NCBI RefSeq assembly: GCF_003062295.1
Contig: NZ_PYCN01000003.1
Coordinates: 558,001-622,000 of the forward strand
Origin: Bradyrhizobium algeriense
GTDB lineage: Bacteria > Pseudomonadota > Alphaproteobacteria > Rhizobiales > Xanthobacteraceae
Direction: 5' to 3'
Length of the DNA stretch: 64,000 nucleotides
Each line of letters opens with the position of its first letter. Positions within the stretch are counted from its first letter, which is position 1. The notes under the pieces are model-generated. The model was given only the letters and a program-made list of their open reading frames with translations. It ran no database searches and was not told where the DNA came from. Positions 16,642 through 25,573 of this stretch are shown here, one piece after another. A program made the translations under genes and the position numbers.

Positions 16642-18016
16642 CGGCCCGCGCCAATTTTCCCGCTGCGGTGACGTCGAGGCGTTCGACGAACCGGATCACC
16701 GCAGGCACCTTGTATGCCGCCAGCGATTCCTTGCACCGGCCGAGAATCTCCGTGCGGATCGTTTCCTGGCGACCCGCATCAGCGTCGTCAGCGAGGACGA
16801 TGTCGGCGACCACGATGGCGCCGGTGATCGGGCTCTTGCGCGACCGCGCGCGCGACATCCGCACCGCCTCGTGTTGGTTGATCACGGCCTCGACCTCCTC
16901 GGGATGGACCTTCAGCCCGCCGATGTTGATGATGCCGCCGCGCCGGCCGACGAAGTGGTAACGCTCGCCGCGCAGTTCGACCATATCGCCGGTGTCGATG
17001 AAGCCCTCGGCATCGGCGAGCGGTGGCGCGACGGCGCCGATATAGGCGTGCGCCGTGCGACGGGATCGGATCCGGAGTGAGCCGTCGACGACCTTCATCT
17101 CGACGCCGTCGCGGTTCCGCCCGACAAAATCGGCGGGAAAACCCTCGCGCCCATCGTCAACCGCGAAGCCCACGCCGGCCTCGGTGGAAGCATAGGCATG
17201 GCCGATCGACGCGTGCGGAAAGGCACGGGCCAGTCCATCGAGCACCGCCTGGTCGGCGATCTCGCCTGACAGACGGACATAGCGCGGCGAGAAGTTCGCT
17301 GCAGCACCGCTCATCAGGAGCTTGCGCCAGTGCGACGGCGTCCCGGAGATGTGCGTGACGCCGCCTGCGCGCAGCCGTGCCACGTAATCCGCAATGGCTT
17401 CTCCGGGCTCCGACAGCACCATTGATCCGCCGCCGATCACGGCGCGCAGCAATATCTGCAGGCCGCCGTAGCGGCGGATGTCGTAGAACGTCGCCCAGGC
17501 CGCGTTCGGGTGGCGCGCAGCCCCTTCGGCAATGATTGCGCCGGCCAGCCCGTCGAGCGTATGTCCGACGATCTTGGGCGGCCCTGATGTGCCCGAGGTC
17601 AGCATCAGCCATTCTGTCGCGCGTTCGGTCTTCCATGGCACCACCGCAGGTTCGGGCAGACCGACGCCGACGACCAAATATTTGCCAGCATCGCATCGGT
17701 CCGGCCGGTCGGTGACGATGGCGTCGATCTCGGCATCCGCAAGCAGCGCCTGGATGTGATCCGGATCGAGGTCGGGCGGGCACAGGAGCATGCGGCGGGC
17801 GACACCGTCGAGCTCGATCATGGCGAGCGCGGACTGCAGCTGCCCCGACGCCGCAAGCAGCACCGATCGGCCGGACAGTTCGCGGGACCTGCCGATCAGA
17901 CAGCTGTGCCCGAGAATGTCGGTCAGCGATACGCTGTGCCGGGCATCGGAAATCGTGCGGCCCTTCAGCTCCGGGCCGAGATATTCGCGCAATGCGAAGG
18001 TCTCAGGCGGGGACAT
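16634..18016 (-). CDS. AMP-forming acyl/aminoacyl adenylating enzyme
   Basis: The 460-residue ANL-superfamily enzyme has the P-loop LMLTSGTSGPPKIVGHT, YASTEAGVGF, DTGDMVEL and GRRGGIINIGGLKVHPEEVE. A C-terminal lysine in TAAGKLARA fits the catalytic position. It activates an acid as an AMP ester for transfer to CoA or a carrier phosphopantetheine. Its start (ATG at 18016) lies inside the end of carrier protein 1 by 14 bp, so the two are translationally coupled and probably partners. The N-terminal domain is short for the family. Substrate unknown. Confidence 0.85.
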   Translation of the reverse strand: MSPPETFALREYLGPELKGRTISDARHSVSLTDILGHSCLIGRSRELSGRSVLLAASGQLQSALAMIELDGVARRMLLCPPDLDPDHIQALLADAEIDAIVTDRPDRCDAGKYLVVGVGLPEPAVVPWKTERATEWLMLTSGTSGPPKIVGHTLDGLAGAIIAEGAARHPNAAWATFYDIRRYGGLQILLRAVIGGGSMVLSEPGEAIADYVARLRAGGVTHISGTPSHWRKLLMSGAAANFSPRYVRLSGEIADQAVLDGLARAFPHASIGHAYASTEAGVGFAVDDGREGFPADFVGRNRDGVEMKVVDGSLRIRSRRTAHAYIGAVAPPLADAEGFIDTGDMVELRGERYHFVGRRGGIINIGGLKVHPEEVEAVINQHEAVRMSRARSRKSPITGAIVVADIVLADDADAGRQETIRTEILGRCKESLAAYKVPAVIRFVERLDVTAAGKLARADA

Positions 18017-18248
18017 TCTCGTACACTCTGACGAATTCGCCGACAGTCGATGGGAAGGCGGCATCCTCGGCAATGGTGAACGGATCGATCCCGAGATCGT
18101 CCTCCAGCCGCGCGACCAGGATAGCGAACGCCAGCGAATCGAAGCCGGTGTCGTGGAGCGATAGATCGTCCTGCAGCGGCGGGAGCGTGACCTTCTGTTC
18201 TTCGGCGATCTGCTGCATCGCCGAGAAAATCCTTGACCTCACTGACAT
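18003..18248 (-). CDS. Acyl/aminoacyl carrier protein 1
   Basis: An 81-residue acidic protein with the phosphopantetheine site in DTGFDSLAFAILVARLEDD; the serine of DSL is the attachment point. Helix 1 (RSRIFSAMQQIAEEQ) and the C-terminal VGEFVRVYENV complete the carrier fold. An upstream ATG (18260) would add four residues. It is flanked by a large acyl-CoA synthetase and an adenylating enzyme that overlaps its 3' end, so it is the likely acceptor of the activated acid. Confidence 0.9.
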   Translation of the reverse strand: MSVRSRIFSAMQQIAEEQKVTLPPLQDDLSLHDTGFDSLAFAILVARLEDDLGIDPFTIAEDAAFPSTVGEFVRVYENVPA

Positions 18249-18290
18249 GGAACACCTCACCTCTCAAGAAAAACGGCTTGCGAGCCGACG

Positions 18291-20111
18291 TTAAAACCTG
18301 ACTCCGCCCTCCACGATACGTGCGTAGACGGCGCGGTTGATCGGACAATAGCCGCCGGTCGCCGGATCACGCAGGAACAGCGGATCGTCCACGACCGAGG
18401 GATCAAATCCCTCGCGGATCAGCCGCTGCTTGTTCTGTTTGAAGGACTCGGTGGCGTCGAGCGCGCGGCAGAACCTGACGAAGACCGGGTGCGAATAGAC
18501 CGGAAGCCGGCGCGCCAAATGTTCCGCGAAGATCCTGAAATCGAACCCTTGGTCTACTACCAAAGCCACCATGCCGGCGCGGCCATCGGCACCGGGAATA
18601 GCGACCCCGTAGGTCGAGGCATCGAGAACGCCGGGGCAGCAGTCCCTGATCGCGTCGTTCACCTCGCTGGTCGCGACGTTCTCGCCCTTCCAGCGGAACG
18701 TGTCGCCGACCCGGTCGACAAAATGGAAGTAGCCTTGTTCGTCGCGAAGCATGAGATCGCCCGTGCGGAACCAGGCATCGCCTTCGGCAAAGACGTCGCG
18801 CAGCACCTTCTTCTCGGCCTCGGCCGGGTCGGTGTAGCCCTCGAAGGGGCCGCCGCCCCGATCTGCTGTGCCGATACGCCCGACCGCCTCGCCGATCTCG
18901 CCGTGGGCGCAGGCGATGCAGAGCCCATCCTCGCCGCGGACCGGGCTGCCGCTGTCGGCATCGAGCTTCACGATCGAGGCGGGAAAGCGATGCGCCAGCA
19001 GCGGCGGGATCCGGCCGATCGCGCCGGGTTTTCCTTCGACGTTGAACAGCGAAAAATTGCCGTCCGTCGCGGCGTAGAATTCGAGGATATGAGGAATCGC
19101 GAACCGCCCGGCAAACGCCTCCCAGATGTCGCCGCGCAATCCGTTGCCGACGGCCAGCCGCAGCCTGTGTCTTGCTCTTGGCCCGGACGGCGGCGCCTTC
19201 AGCAAGTAGCGGCAGAGCTCGCCGATATATTGGAAGACGGTGCAGTCGAAACGCGCGATGTCGTCCCAGAAGTTCGTTGCGGAGAATTTCTCCGCGATCA
19301 CGACCGAAGCGCCCGCGCGAAGCATGCTGCAGGGCGCGGCGACACCGCCCACGGAATGATGGAGCGGCAGGCAGTCGTAGAGACGGTCGTGCACGGAAGC
19401 GTCAGTGAGCCCGGCAAACCAGCCTCCCCAGCTGAGAATGCGGCGATGACTGACGTTCGCCGCCTTCGGCAGCCCCGTGGTGCCTGAGGTGAAGATGAGA
19501 AGCGCGCGTTCATCGATCGTGACGTGGCCGCGTTCGGCGGAGGAAAGCGGGTGGGCGTCCGTGGCCACGAGCACTGTATCCAGATCGGCGCCTGCGCCGC
19601 CGGTACCGAGGTTCCAGGTTGGCGGCACACGATCCAGATGCGGACGTGCGGTCTCGAACGCATCCACGCACTCGGCGGCAAGGATGATATGATCGGCGCG
19701 TGCGAGATCGATGCAGTGGGCGAGCGACGGTCCGACCAGCCTGGTGTTGATCAGCGCCACCGTGCTGCCGACCCTGCTGATACCGAGCCAGCAGGCGAGA
19801 TAGTCCGGCCGGTTCGGCATCAGAAGGCAGACGGTGCAGCCGGTACGGATGCCGAGGCTCAGTGCCCAGCGCGCATATCGGTTGACCCGCGCGGCGAGTT
19901 CCCCGTAGGTGAAGGATTGGCCATCCGAGAGCAACGCGGGGCGCCCGGGTTGCCGCTGCGCCCAGTCTTCCACGACGTCAGCGAACAGTCGATGCGGCTC
20001 GGCCTCGATCTGCGAGATCAATTCGATGGCCTTCAGCCAGGTTTTGGCGACGGAGGGCCTGCGCCGCGGAGCGCCACTTCCAGTCGCCCGCTGGATCACC
20101 CCTGCTTCCAT
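18291..20111 (-). CDS. Acyl-CoA synthetase, FATP/very-long-chain type
   Basis: The 606-residue protein is an AMP-forming ligase with LLIFTSGTTGLPKAANVSH, LEFYAATDGNFSLFNVEGKP (the FATP/VLACS hallmark), RTGDLMLRDEQGYFHFVDR and GDTFRWKGENVATSEV. The end NKQRLIREGFDP resembles the family catalytic-lysine region. It should activate a fatty or other carboxylic acid to its CoA thioester or acyl-AMP. It sits between the two carrier-protein genes (42 and 58 bp gaps), which suggests a role in loading or supplying an acyl chain for this pathway rather than general fatty-acid degradation. Confidence 0.87.
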   Translation of the reverse strand: MEAGVIQRATGSGAPRRRPSVAKTWLKAIELISQIEAEPHRLFADVVEDWAQRQPGRPALLSDGQSFTYGELAARVNRYARWALSLGIRTGCTVCLLMPNRPDYLACWLGISRVGSTVALINTRLVGPSLAHCIDLARADHIILAAECVDAFETARPHLDRVPPTWNLGTGGAGADLDTVLVATDAHPLSSAERGHVTIDERALLIFTSGTTGLPKAANVSHRRILSWGGWFAGLTDASVHDRLYDCLPLHHSVGGVAAPCSMLRAGASVVIAEKFSATNFWDDIARFDCTVFQYIGELCRYLLKAPPSGPRARHRLRLAVGNGLRGDIWEAFAGRFAIPHILEFYAATDGNFSLFNVEGKPGAIGRIPPLLAHRFPASIVKLDADSGSPVRGEDGLCIACAHGEIGEAVGRIGTADRGGGPFEGYTDPAEAEKKVLRDVFAEGDAWFRTGDLMLRDEQGYFHFVDRVGDTFRWKGENVATSEVNDAIRDCCPGVLDASTYGVAIPGADGRAGMVALVVDQGFDFRIFAEHLARRLPVYSHPVFVRFCRALDATESFKQNKQRLIREGFDPSVVDDPLFLRDPATGGYCPINRAVYARIVEGGVRF

Positions 20112-20169
20112 GACCTGACCATGCAGATGAGTTTGATCGATGTCCGCGCGGACAGCCTCCCGAGGCGCG

Positions 20170-20439
20170 TTATCCCGCTCCGGGTCCGAGCTGGTTGAGG
20201 ATCAGCTGCTCCAGCGTCTTCACCGATTGGAAATTCTCGGGCGTAATCTCGGGTTGAGGAAGGGTGAGATCGAACTCGGCTTCGACCCTGAGCATCAGCG
20301 CGACCATATCCATCGAGTCCAGTCCGATATCTACCAGCCGCGACTCCGGATGGACATCCGCGATGATCGAGTTCTGCTCAAGGACGCTCCTGACGACAAA
20401 AAGAACACGGTCCTGAACGCTGGCGCTTAAGTATTGCAT
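20170..20439 (-). CDS. Acyl/aminoacyl carrier protein 2
   Basis: An 89-residue acidic carrier with the phosphopantetheine serine in DIGLDSMDMVALMLRVE. GGGG lies five bases before the ATG at 20439; longer starts at 20454 or 20502 are less likely. It is the first gene of the minus arm, directly across the promoter region from the acyl-CoA dehydrogenase and amino acid:carrier protein ligase genes. In Bradyrhizobium, such ligases load a neighbouring carrier protein of this size, so this is the best candidate partner. Confidence 0.9.
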   Translation of the reverse strand: MQYLSASVQDRVLFVVRSVLEQNSIIADVHPESRLVDIGLDSMDMVALMLRVEAEFDLTLPQPEITPENFQSVKTLEQLILNQLGPGAG

Positions 20440-20594
20440 TTCAACCCCATACATCGCGTGAAATGGCACGATCGTCGTCGATGCGAAGATAGCTGACTGC
20501 AACCCAGGTCAATAGCTCTACTTCGGAGGTACCTCCCTCGGAAGCGCATTGCTCATCGATATCCACCTTTGCGCCGCCGACTCCGCAGCCACGG

Positions 20595-20633
20595 TCGGTT
20601 AGATTGCCGCCCTCGGTTAGATTGCCGCCCTCG
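20595..20633. repeat. Exact 18-bp tandem duplication in the divergent promoter region
   Basis: TCGGTTAGATTGCCGCCC occurs twice back to back (20595-20612 and 20613-20630), followed by the TCG of a third start. It lies between two divergent operons and may be a doubled operator. Confidence 0.6.
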
Positions 20634-20662
20634 AATTCGCGCGGAAATCATCTCAACGCGGT

Positions 20663-20706
20663 GCGGGTCGTCCAACCATCAGGGGCGGGTCGTCCGACCA
20701 TTAGGT
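20663..20706. repeat. Near-exact 22-bp tandem duplication upstream of the dehydrogenase gene
   Basis: Units at 20663-20684 and 20685-20706 share GCGGGTCGTCC-ACCAT-AGG with three differences. The second unit ends directly at the GGGAGG ribosome site of the acyl-CoA dehydrogenase. Position suggests control of initiation or a leader element. Confidence 0.6.
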
Positions 20707-20721
20707 GGGAGGCTTTGGGCC

Positions 20722-21948
20722 ATGAACGTGCAGGAAGTTCAGTTCCGCAACTTCGCCCCGGAAACCAGCCGAGTACAATTCAGTTCCGACCGCGCCTCGT
20801 TCCAGCAGCGGACGGCTGTCGTCGCAGAGGCGGCGGCGACGGAGGTCGAAGCGGTGGACCGTGAGGCGCGCTTCCCGCGGAAGGCCATCGACGCGGCACG
20901 CAAGCAGAGGCTTCTGGGCACCCAGATCCCGATCGAATTCGGCGGAGACGGCGCATCGATATCTGACGTAACCGACATGTGTTACGCGCTCGGCCGCGCC
21001 TGCGCATCGGCCGGGATGATCTTCGCGATGCATCAGACCAAGGTCGCGTGTCTTGTCCGCCATGGCGGGGGCAGCACTTGGCACGAAAAGCTGATGCGCC
21101 GCGTAGCGACCGAACAGCTGCTGTTGGCGTCGTCGACCACGGAAGGCCAGAACGGCGGGAACATCCGCTTCAGCTCGGCGGCGGTTGAGCACGCCGGCAC
21201 CGAGATCTCGCTGCTGCGCGACGCGACGGTGATTTCCTATGGCGCCGAGGCAGACGGCATCGTCACCATCGCACGCCGCGCGGACGAGGCCGCCGGATCC
21301 GACCAGGTGATGCTGGCCATCACCCGGGACGACTATACGCTGGAGCCCACGGTCGCATGGGAAACGCTCGGCATGCGCGGGACTTGCAGCGCCGGCTTCA
21401 AGCTGAACTTCAAGGGCACCGCGGAACAGATATTCCCCGTGCCTTACGACAGGATCCATGCGCAGACGATGACGCCGGTCGCCCACCTGTGCTGGTCGTC
21501 GGTCTGGGCGGGAATTGCGGCCGCCGCGGTCGACCGCGCGCAACTGTTCATCCGCAAGGCCGCCCGCGGAGCCGGCGGCAACATGCCTCCCGCCGCGTCA
21601 CATTTTACCGCCGCCAGGATGACGCTGACGAAACTACGCGCCATCATCACCGCGAATCTCGAGTCCTATGCGGCCCGTGAACAGGACGAGCGCGCGCTGT
21701 CGTCCATCGACTTTCAGTCTTCGATCAACCTTCTCAAGGTGGAGGCTTCCGAACTCGCCGTCGCGGCCGTGCTGCACGCGATGCGCGCCTGCGGCCTGTC
21801 CGGCTACCGCAACGACACCGACGTCAGCGTTGGCCGCCACCTCCGCGACGTGCTTTCAGCTCCAATCATGATCAACAATGACCGCATTCTCGCCAGCATG
21901 GGTACCGCCACGCTGATGAGCGCCGTCCCGGTGTCCCTGCGCGATTGA
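20722..21948 (+). CDS. Acyl-CoA dehydrogenase-family flavoprotein
   Basis: The 408-residue protein has the acyl-CoA dehydrogenase order: N-terminal helices with LLGTQIPIEFGGDGASISDV, the FAD/substrate region LLLASSTTEGQNGGNIRF, beta domain WETLGMRGTCSAGFKLNF and C-terminal helices ending CGLSGYRNDTDVSVGRHLRD. The catalytic glutamate was not placed with confidence. GGGAGG precedes the ATG at 20722. In Bradyrhizobium, genes of this kind lie beside amino acid:carrier protein ligases. It may oxidise an aminoacyl- or acyl-thioester on a carrier protein to an unsaturated or imino product; this is inferred from position. Confidence 0.85.
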   Translation: MNVQEVQFRNFAPETSRVQFSSDRASFQQRTAVVAEAAATEVEAVDREARFPRKAIDAARKQRLLGTQIPIEFGGDGASISDVTDMCYALGRACASAGMIFAMHQTKVACLVRHGGGSTWHEKLMRRVATEQLLLASSTTEGQNGGNIRFSSAAVEHAGTEISLLRDATVISYGAEADGIVTIARRADEAAGSDQVMLAITRDDYTLEPTVAWETLGMRGTCSAGFKLNFKGTAEQIFPVPYDRIHAQTMTPVAHLCWSSVWAGIAAAAVDRAQLFIRKAARGAGGNMPPAASHFTAARMTLTKLRAIITANLESYAAREQDERALSSIDFQSSINLLKVEASELAVAAVLHAMRACGLSGYRNDTDVSVGRHLRDVLSAPIMINNDRILASMGTATLMSAVPVSLRD

Positions 21949-21976
21949 TTTTCTCCTCAAAGGAATGGGGCTCGAC

Positions 21977-22921
21977 ATGAACGTGGCCATGTTTGCCGCC
22001 GCACCGGTGGAAACCACCGATCCGCTGGACCATCTCACTGACGTGCTGTTCCACCGGATGGGCTCTCCCGGGGTCTATGGCCGCACTGCGCTCTATGAAG
22101 ACGTCGTGGAGCGACTTGCGGCACTGATCACGCGGCATCGCGAGCCGGACGCCGAGGTGATGCGCTTCCCTCCCGTCATGAACCGCGGACAGCTCGAGCG
22201 GTCGGGCTATCTGAAGAGCTTCCCGAACCTGCTCGGCTGCGTTTGCGGCCTGCACGGCACGGAAAGCGAAATCGACGTAGCGGTCGACCGCTTCGATGCC
22301 GGGGGAGACTGGACCGCGGCGCTGTCGCCGGCCGACCTCGTGCTGTCGCCGGCCGCCTGCTATCCGCTCTATCCGATCGCGGCAAGTCGCGGTCCGGTGC
22401 CGCCGGGCGGCTGGCTTTTCGACGTCGCCGCCGATTGCTTCCGTCGCGAGCCCTCGCGCCATCTCGACCGGCTGCAGTCCTTCAGGATGCGCGAGTACGT
22501 CTGCATCGGCAGTCCCGACCACGTCTCGAAGTTCCGGGAGCGTTGGATGATGCTTGCTCAGGAGATCGCCAGCGATCTTGGGCTGACCTTCAGGATCGAC
22601 TACGCCAGCGATCCGTTCTTCGGCCGCGTCGGACGGATGAAGGCAGTGAGCCAGCAACAGCAGGCGCTGAAGTTCGAACTGCTGGTGCCTCTGCGCTCCG
22701 ATGAGCAACCGACCGCCTGCATGAGCTTCAATTACCACCGCGATCACTTCGGCACCGCCTGGGGCATCACGGATGCCTCGGGGGAGCCGGCCCATACTGC
22801 CTGCGTGGCCTTCGGAATGGACCGTCTCGCCATCGCCATGTTCCAAACCCACGGCAGCAACGTCGCCAGATGGCCGATCGCAGTGCGGGATCTGCTCGGC
22901 TTCGCGCGGGACGATCGCTAG
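21977..22921 (+). CDS. Amino acid:[carrier protein] ligase (atypical SerRS-like)
   Basis: The 314-residue protein matches the Bradyrhizobium Bll0957 type: a class II aminoacyl-tRNA synthetase-like catalytic core without a tRNA-binding domain. Visible are a cysteine in LSPAACYPLYP, motif 2 FRREPSRHLDRLQSFRMREY, and motif 3 TACVAFGMDRLAIAMFQTHG. The two cysteines and a glutamate are the likely zinc ligands. Family members activate glycine or alanine and load it on the phosphopantetheine of a carrier protein instead of tRNA. Carrier proteins 1 and 2 are nearby. The ATG at 21977 is preferred; one at 21965 abuts AAGGA too closely. It lies 28 bp after the dehydrogenase in the plus arm. Confidence 0.9.
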   Translation: MNVAMFAAAPVETTDPLDHLTDVLFHRMGSPGVYGRTALYEDVVERLAALITRHREPDAEVMRFPPVMNRGQLERSGYLKSFPNLLGCVCGLHGTESEIDVAVDRFDAGGDWTAALSPADLVLSPAACYPLYPIAASRGPVPPGGWLFDVAADCFRREPSRHLDRLQSFRMREYVCIGSPDHVSKFRERWMMLAQEIASDLGLTFRIDYASDPFFGRVGRMKAVSQQQQALKFELLVPLRSDEQPTACMSFNYHRDHFGTAWGITDASGEPAHTACVAFGMDRLAIAMFQTHGSNVARWPIAVRDLLGFARDDR

Positions 22922-22947
22922 ACGATTTTGGCATTCGAGGAACTCCG

Positions 22948-24279
22948 ATGCTCCAACGAAATCCCGAGGTAGCCCGCGACCGAAGCGCCGGAGCGCCGAC
23001 CTCTCTGAAAAGAGAGACCATCGCCGTCCACGGCGGGTTCGACAACGATCCGGCCACCAAGGCCGTCGCCGTGCCGATCTACCAGACGGCCTCGTACGCC
23101 TTCGATAGCGCCGACCATGGGGCCGCGCTCTTCAACCTTGAAGTGGATGGCTTTCGCTACACCCGGATCGGCAATCCGACCAACGCGGTGCTGGAGAAAC
23201 GCGTTGCCGCCATGGAAGGAGGCATCGAGGCGCTCAGCGTGGCGTGCGGCCAGGCCGCGGTGAACTATGCGGTGACCAACATCGCTGAGATGGGCACCAA
23301 CATCGTCTCGGTCCCGCAACTCTACGGCACCACGCATACGCTGTTCGCGCATATCCTGCCGCGGCAGGGCATCACGGTCCGGTTCTCGGAAGACGACCGT
23401 CCGGCGAGCATGGAAGGATTGATCGACGACGACACGCGGGCGGTGTTCTGCGAAAGCGTTGGAAATCCGGCCGGAAACGTCTGCGACATCGAAGCGATGG
23501 CAGAGGTCGCCCACAGGCACGGCGTGCCGCTGATCGTCGACAACACGGTGGCCACCCCGATCCTGCTAAGACCGATCGAATATGGTGCTGATGTCGTGGT
23601 GGAGTCGTTGACCAAGTTCATGGGTGGGCATGGCACCACGCTCGGCGGAATCATCGTCGACGGCGGCAACTTCCCGTGGGCGGAGCATGGCCGGCGCTTT
23701 GCGATGATGAACGAGCCGGAGAAATCGTACCACGGGCTGGTCTTTACCGAACGTTACGGGGCCGCCGCCTACATCGCGCGCTGCCGCGCCGTCTCCTTGA
23801 GGAACACCGGCTCCATCCTGGCGCCGCTGAACGCCTTCCTGTTACTCCAGGGCATCGAGACCGTCGCGTTGCGGATCGAGCGCCACGTCGAGAATGCCGA
23901 GAAGGTCGCGCGCTTTCTGCGCAACGATCGCCGCGTCGGATGGGTGAACTACGCGGGCTTCCAGGACAGCCCCTATCACGCACTGACGCAGAAGTATCTG
24001 GGCGGCCGGGCGTGTTCGTTGCTGACCTTTGGCGTGGCCGGAGGGTTCGAGGCCGGCAAGCGGTTCTACGATGCGCTCAAACTATTCAAGCGGCTGGTCA
24101 ACATTGGCGACGCGAAATCGCTCGCCTGCCATCCCGCATCAACCACGCACCGGCAAATGTCGCAGGAAGAGCAGAAAAAGGCCGGCGTGCGGCCCGAGAT
24201 GATCAGGCTGAGCGTCGGAATCGAGCACGTCGACGACATCATCGCCGACCTCGATCAGGCGCTCCATGCCGCGGATTGA
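22948..24279 (+). CDS. O-acetylhomoserine sulfhydrylase-type PLP enzyme
   Basis: The 443-residue Cys/Met-metabolism PLP enzyme includes IYQTASYAFDSADHG, YTRIGNPTNAVLEKR, the PLP aspartate in PLIVDNTVATP, and the PLP lysine in VESLTKFMGGHGTTLGG. The C-terminal AKSLACHPASTTHRQMS is typical of MetY. It performs gamma-replacement on an O-acylhomoserine using sulfide, a thiol, or in special cases an alcohol or amine. GAGG precedes its ATG. It lies 26 bp after the carrier-protein ligase and is followed by a homoserine acyltransferase, so its substrate could be made within the operon. Confidence 0.9.
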   Translation: MLQRNPEVARDRSAGAPTSLKRETIAVHGGFDNDPATKAVAVPIYQTASYAFDSADHGAALFNLEVDGFRYTRIGNPTNAVLEKRVAAMEGGIEALSVACGQAAVNYAVTNIAEMGTNIVSVPQLYGTTHTLFAHILPRQGITVRFSEDDRPASMEGLIDDDTRAVFCESVGNPAGNVCDIEAMAEVAHRHGVPLIVDNTVATPILLRPIEYGADVVVESLTKFMGGHGTTLGGIIVDGGNFPWAEHGRRFAMMNEPEKSYHGLVFTERYGAAAYIARCRAVSLRNTGSILAPLNAFLLLQGIETVALRIERHVENAEKVARFLRNDRRVGWVNYAGFQDSPYHALTQKYLGGRACSLLTFGVAGGFEAGKRFYDALKLFKRLVNIGDAKSLACHPASTTHRQMSQEEQKKAGVRPEMIRLSVGIEHVDDIIADLDQALHAAD

Positions 24280-24305
24280 ACCCACACAGCCATGAAGGCA
24301 TTCCA

Positions 24306-25400
24306 ATGCCTGTCCTAGTCGACATAGACGCCTACGACCACCACCTCTTCTCGAGAGCACCGAGCGGAAGCGCCGCCGCAAAGGCGTCACTGGAAAACCG
24401 GGCGGAGTGTCTCGATATCGGGCTGATCAACAACATGCCGGACGCCGCCTTGATGTCCACCGAGCGCCAGCTGTTTGACCTGCTCGGCGCGGCGGCCGGA
24501 AGGCTCCTCGTCAGGCTGCACTTCTACACGATGGAGAGGACGCCCCGTTCGGAATGGGGGCGCGATTACGTGCGTCGATACTACCGCAGCACCAACGATC
24601 TGGTGATCGGCAGCCTGGACGGAATAATCGTCACCGGCGCCGAACCGAGAGCTGCCCGCCTGACGGAAGAGCCATATTGGACCACCCTCGCCCAGGTCAT
24701 GGACTGGGCCAGGGAGAATACGATCTCGTCGGTGTATTCCTGTCTCGCCGTCCATGCGGCCGTTCTGCACATGGATGGCGTGGAACGCCAGAAGCTGCCT
24801 GCCAAATGCATCGGCGTCTTCGCTCAAACGAAGACGAGAGATCATGCCTTGATGCACGACATTCCCGCGATCTTCAGAATTCCACACGCCCGGTGGAACG
24901 AGGTGCAGGAGGAAGCTATCGCGACCTGCGGATATTCCGTTCTCACAAAGTCGGCGGAGGCCGGGATCGATTGCTTCGTCAAGCAGCATAAAAAGAGCCT
25001 TTTCGTCCATTTCCAGGGCCATCCGGAATACGATACCCAGAGCCTGTTGGGCGAATATAGAAGGGACATGGGCCGGTTCCTCCGGGGAGAGAACGAAATC
25101 TGTCCGACGATACCGAAAGGTTATTTTGGCGCGAAGGCGGAAGAGATCCTGACCACCTTCCGGCGAAAAGCCCTTTCGGACAGACGTCCGGAATTTTTCG
25201 CCGATTTCCCGGCCGATCACTTGGCAAAAAATCTGAGAAACGCCTGGCATCTGCCGGCCAGGCGCATTTACCGCAACTGGCTGCTGTACATGGCGTCGCA
25301 GCGAGCCGCACGCTCAAGGCCGCTGGCGCTTAACGGAAGGAGCCGAACGAAGCCGGTCCAGGACCGCGGCGGATACCGCGCATTCGGGCACCATGGGTAA
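24306..25400 (+). CDS. Homoserine O-acyltransferase, MetA-type
   Basis: The 364-residue enzyme resembles MetA: GLINNMPDAALMSTERQLFDLL, a TGAEPR motif, the nucleophile cysteine in VYSCLAVHAAV, and the His/Glu dyad region FQGHPEYD. It transfers acetyl or succinyl from CoA to homoserine. Its product is the substrate of the preceding sulfhydrylase. GAAGG is suitably placed before the ATG. A long frame reading through from the previous gene was rejected as a shadow. The divergent sequence suggests a pathway-specific copy rather than the housekeeping enzyme. Confidence 0.85.
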   Translation: MPVLVDIDAYDHHLFSRAPSGSAAAKASLENRAECLDIGLINNMPDAALMSTERQLFDLLGAAAGRLLVRLHFYTMERTPRSEWGRDYVRRYYRSTNDLVIGSLDGIIVTGAEPRAARLTEEPYWTTLAQVMDWARENTISSVYSCLAVHAAVLHMDGVERQKLPAKCIGVFAQTKTRDHALMHDIPAIFRIPHARWNEVQEEAIATCGYSVLTKSAEAGIDCFVKQHKKSLFVHFQGHPEYDTQSLLGEYRRDMGRFLRGENEICPTIPKGYFGAKAEEILTTFRRKALSDRRPEFFADFPADHLAKNLRNAWHLPARRIYRNWLLYMASQRAARSRPLALNGRSRTKPVQDRGGYRAFGHHG

Positions 25401-25560
25401 CGGTAGGAGGCGCAAGAAGGGAGTTCGCTCCGTAACCGGAATTCCGGCTCGTCGCCACAGACGCAAGCAGGACGCCGCCCGTCCGGAGATTCCCGCGCCG
25501 GACGACGGCCGCGATCCGCTCGCCGACCTGCTGACGCAGAAGCGGGAGCGGATCGTATGA
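25393..25560 (+). CDS. Possible 55-residue basic protein in the operon
   Basis: A frame from an ATG at 25393, overlapping the MetA-type stop by 8 bp, ends 13 bp before the next gene. It starts MGNGRRRKKGVRSVTGIPAR and ends DPLADLLTQKRERIV. It fills an otherwise empty operon gap exactly. No ribosome site or family is recognised, and a chance frame remains possible. Confidence 0.35.
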   Translation: MGNGRRRKKGVRSVTGIPARRHRRKQDAARPEIPAPDDGRDPLADLLTQKRERIV

Positions 25561-25573
25561 CGGAGTTCGGACC

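Noticed and set aside
23676..25400. A 574-codon frame spanning the MetY-type and MetA-type genes
   Set aside because: Its first third is an Arg/Ala-rich shadow of the MetY-type gene in another frame; the real gene starts at the ATG at 24306 with a ribosome site.
22948..25400. Rhizobitoxine biosynthesis genes as such
   Set aside because: No fused aminotransferase/sulfhydrylase like RtxA and no RtxC-type desaturase were recognised; only the O-acylhomoserine logic is shared.
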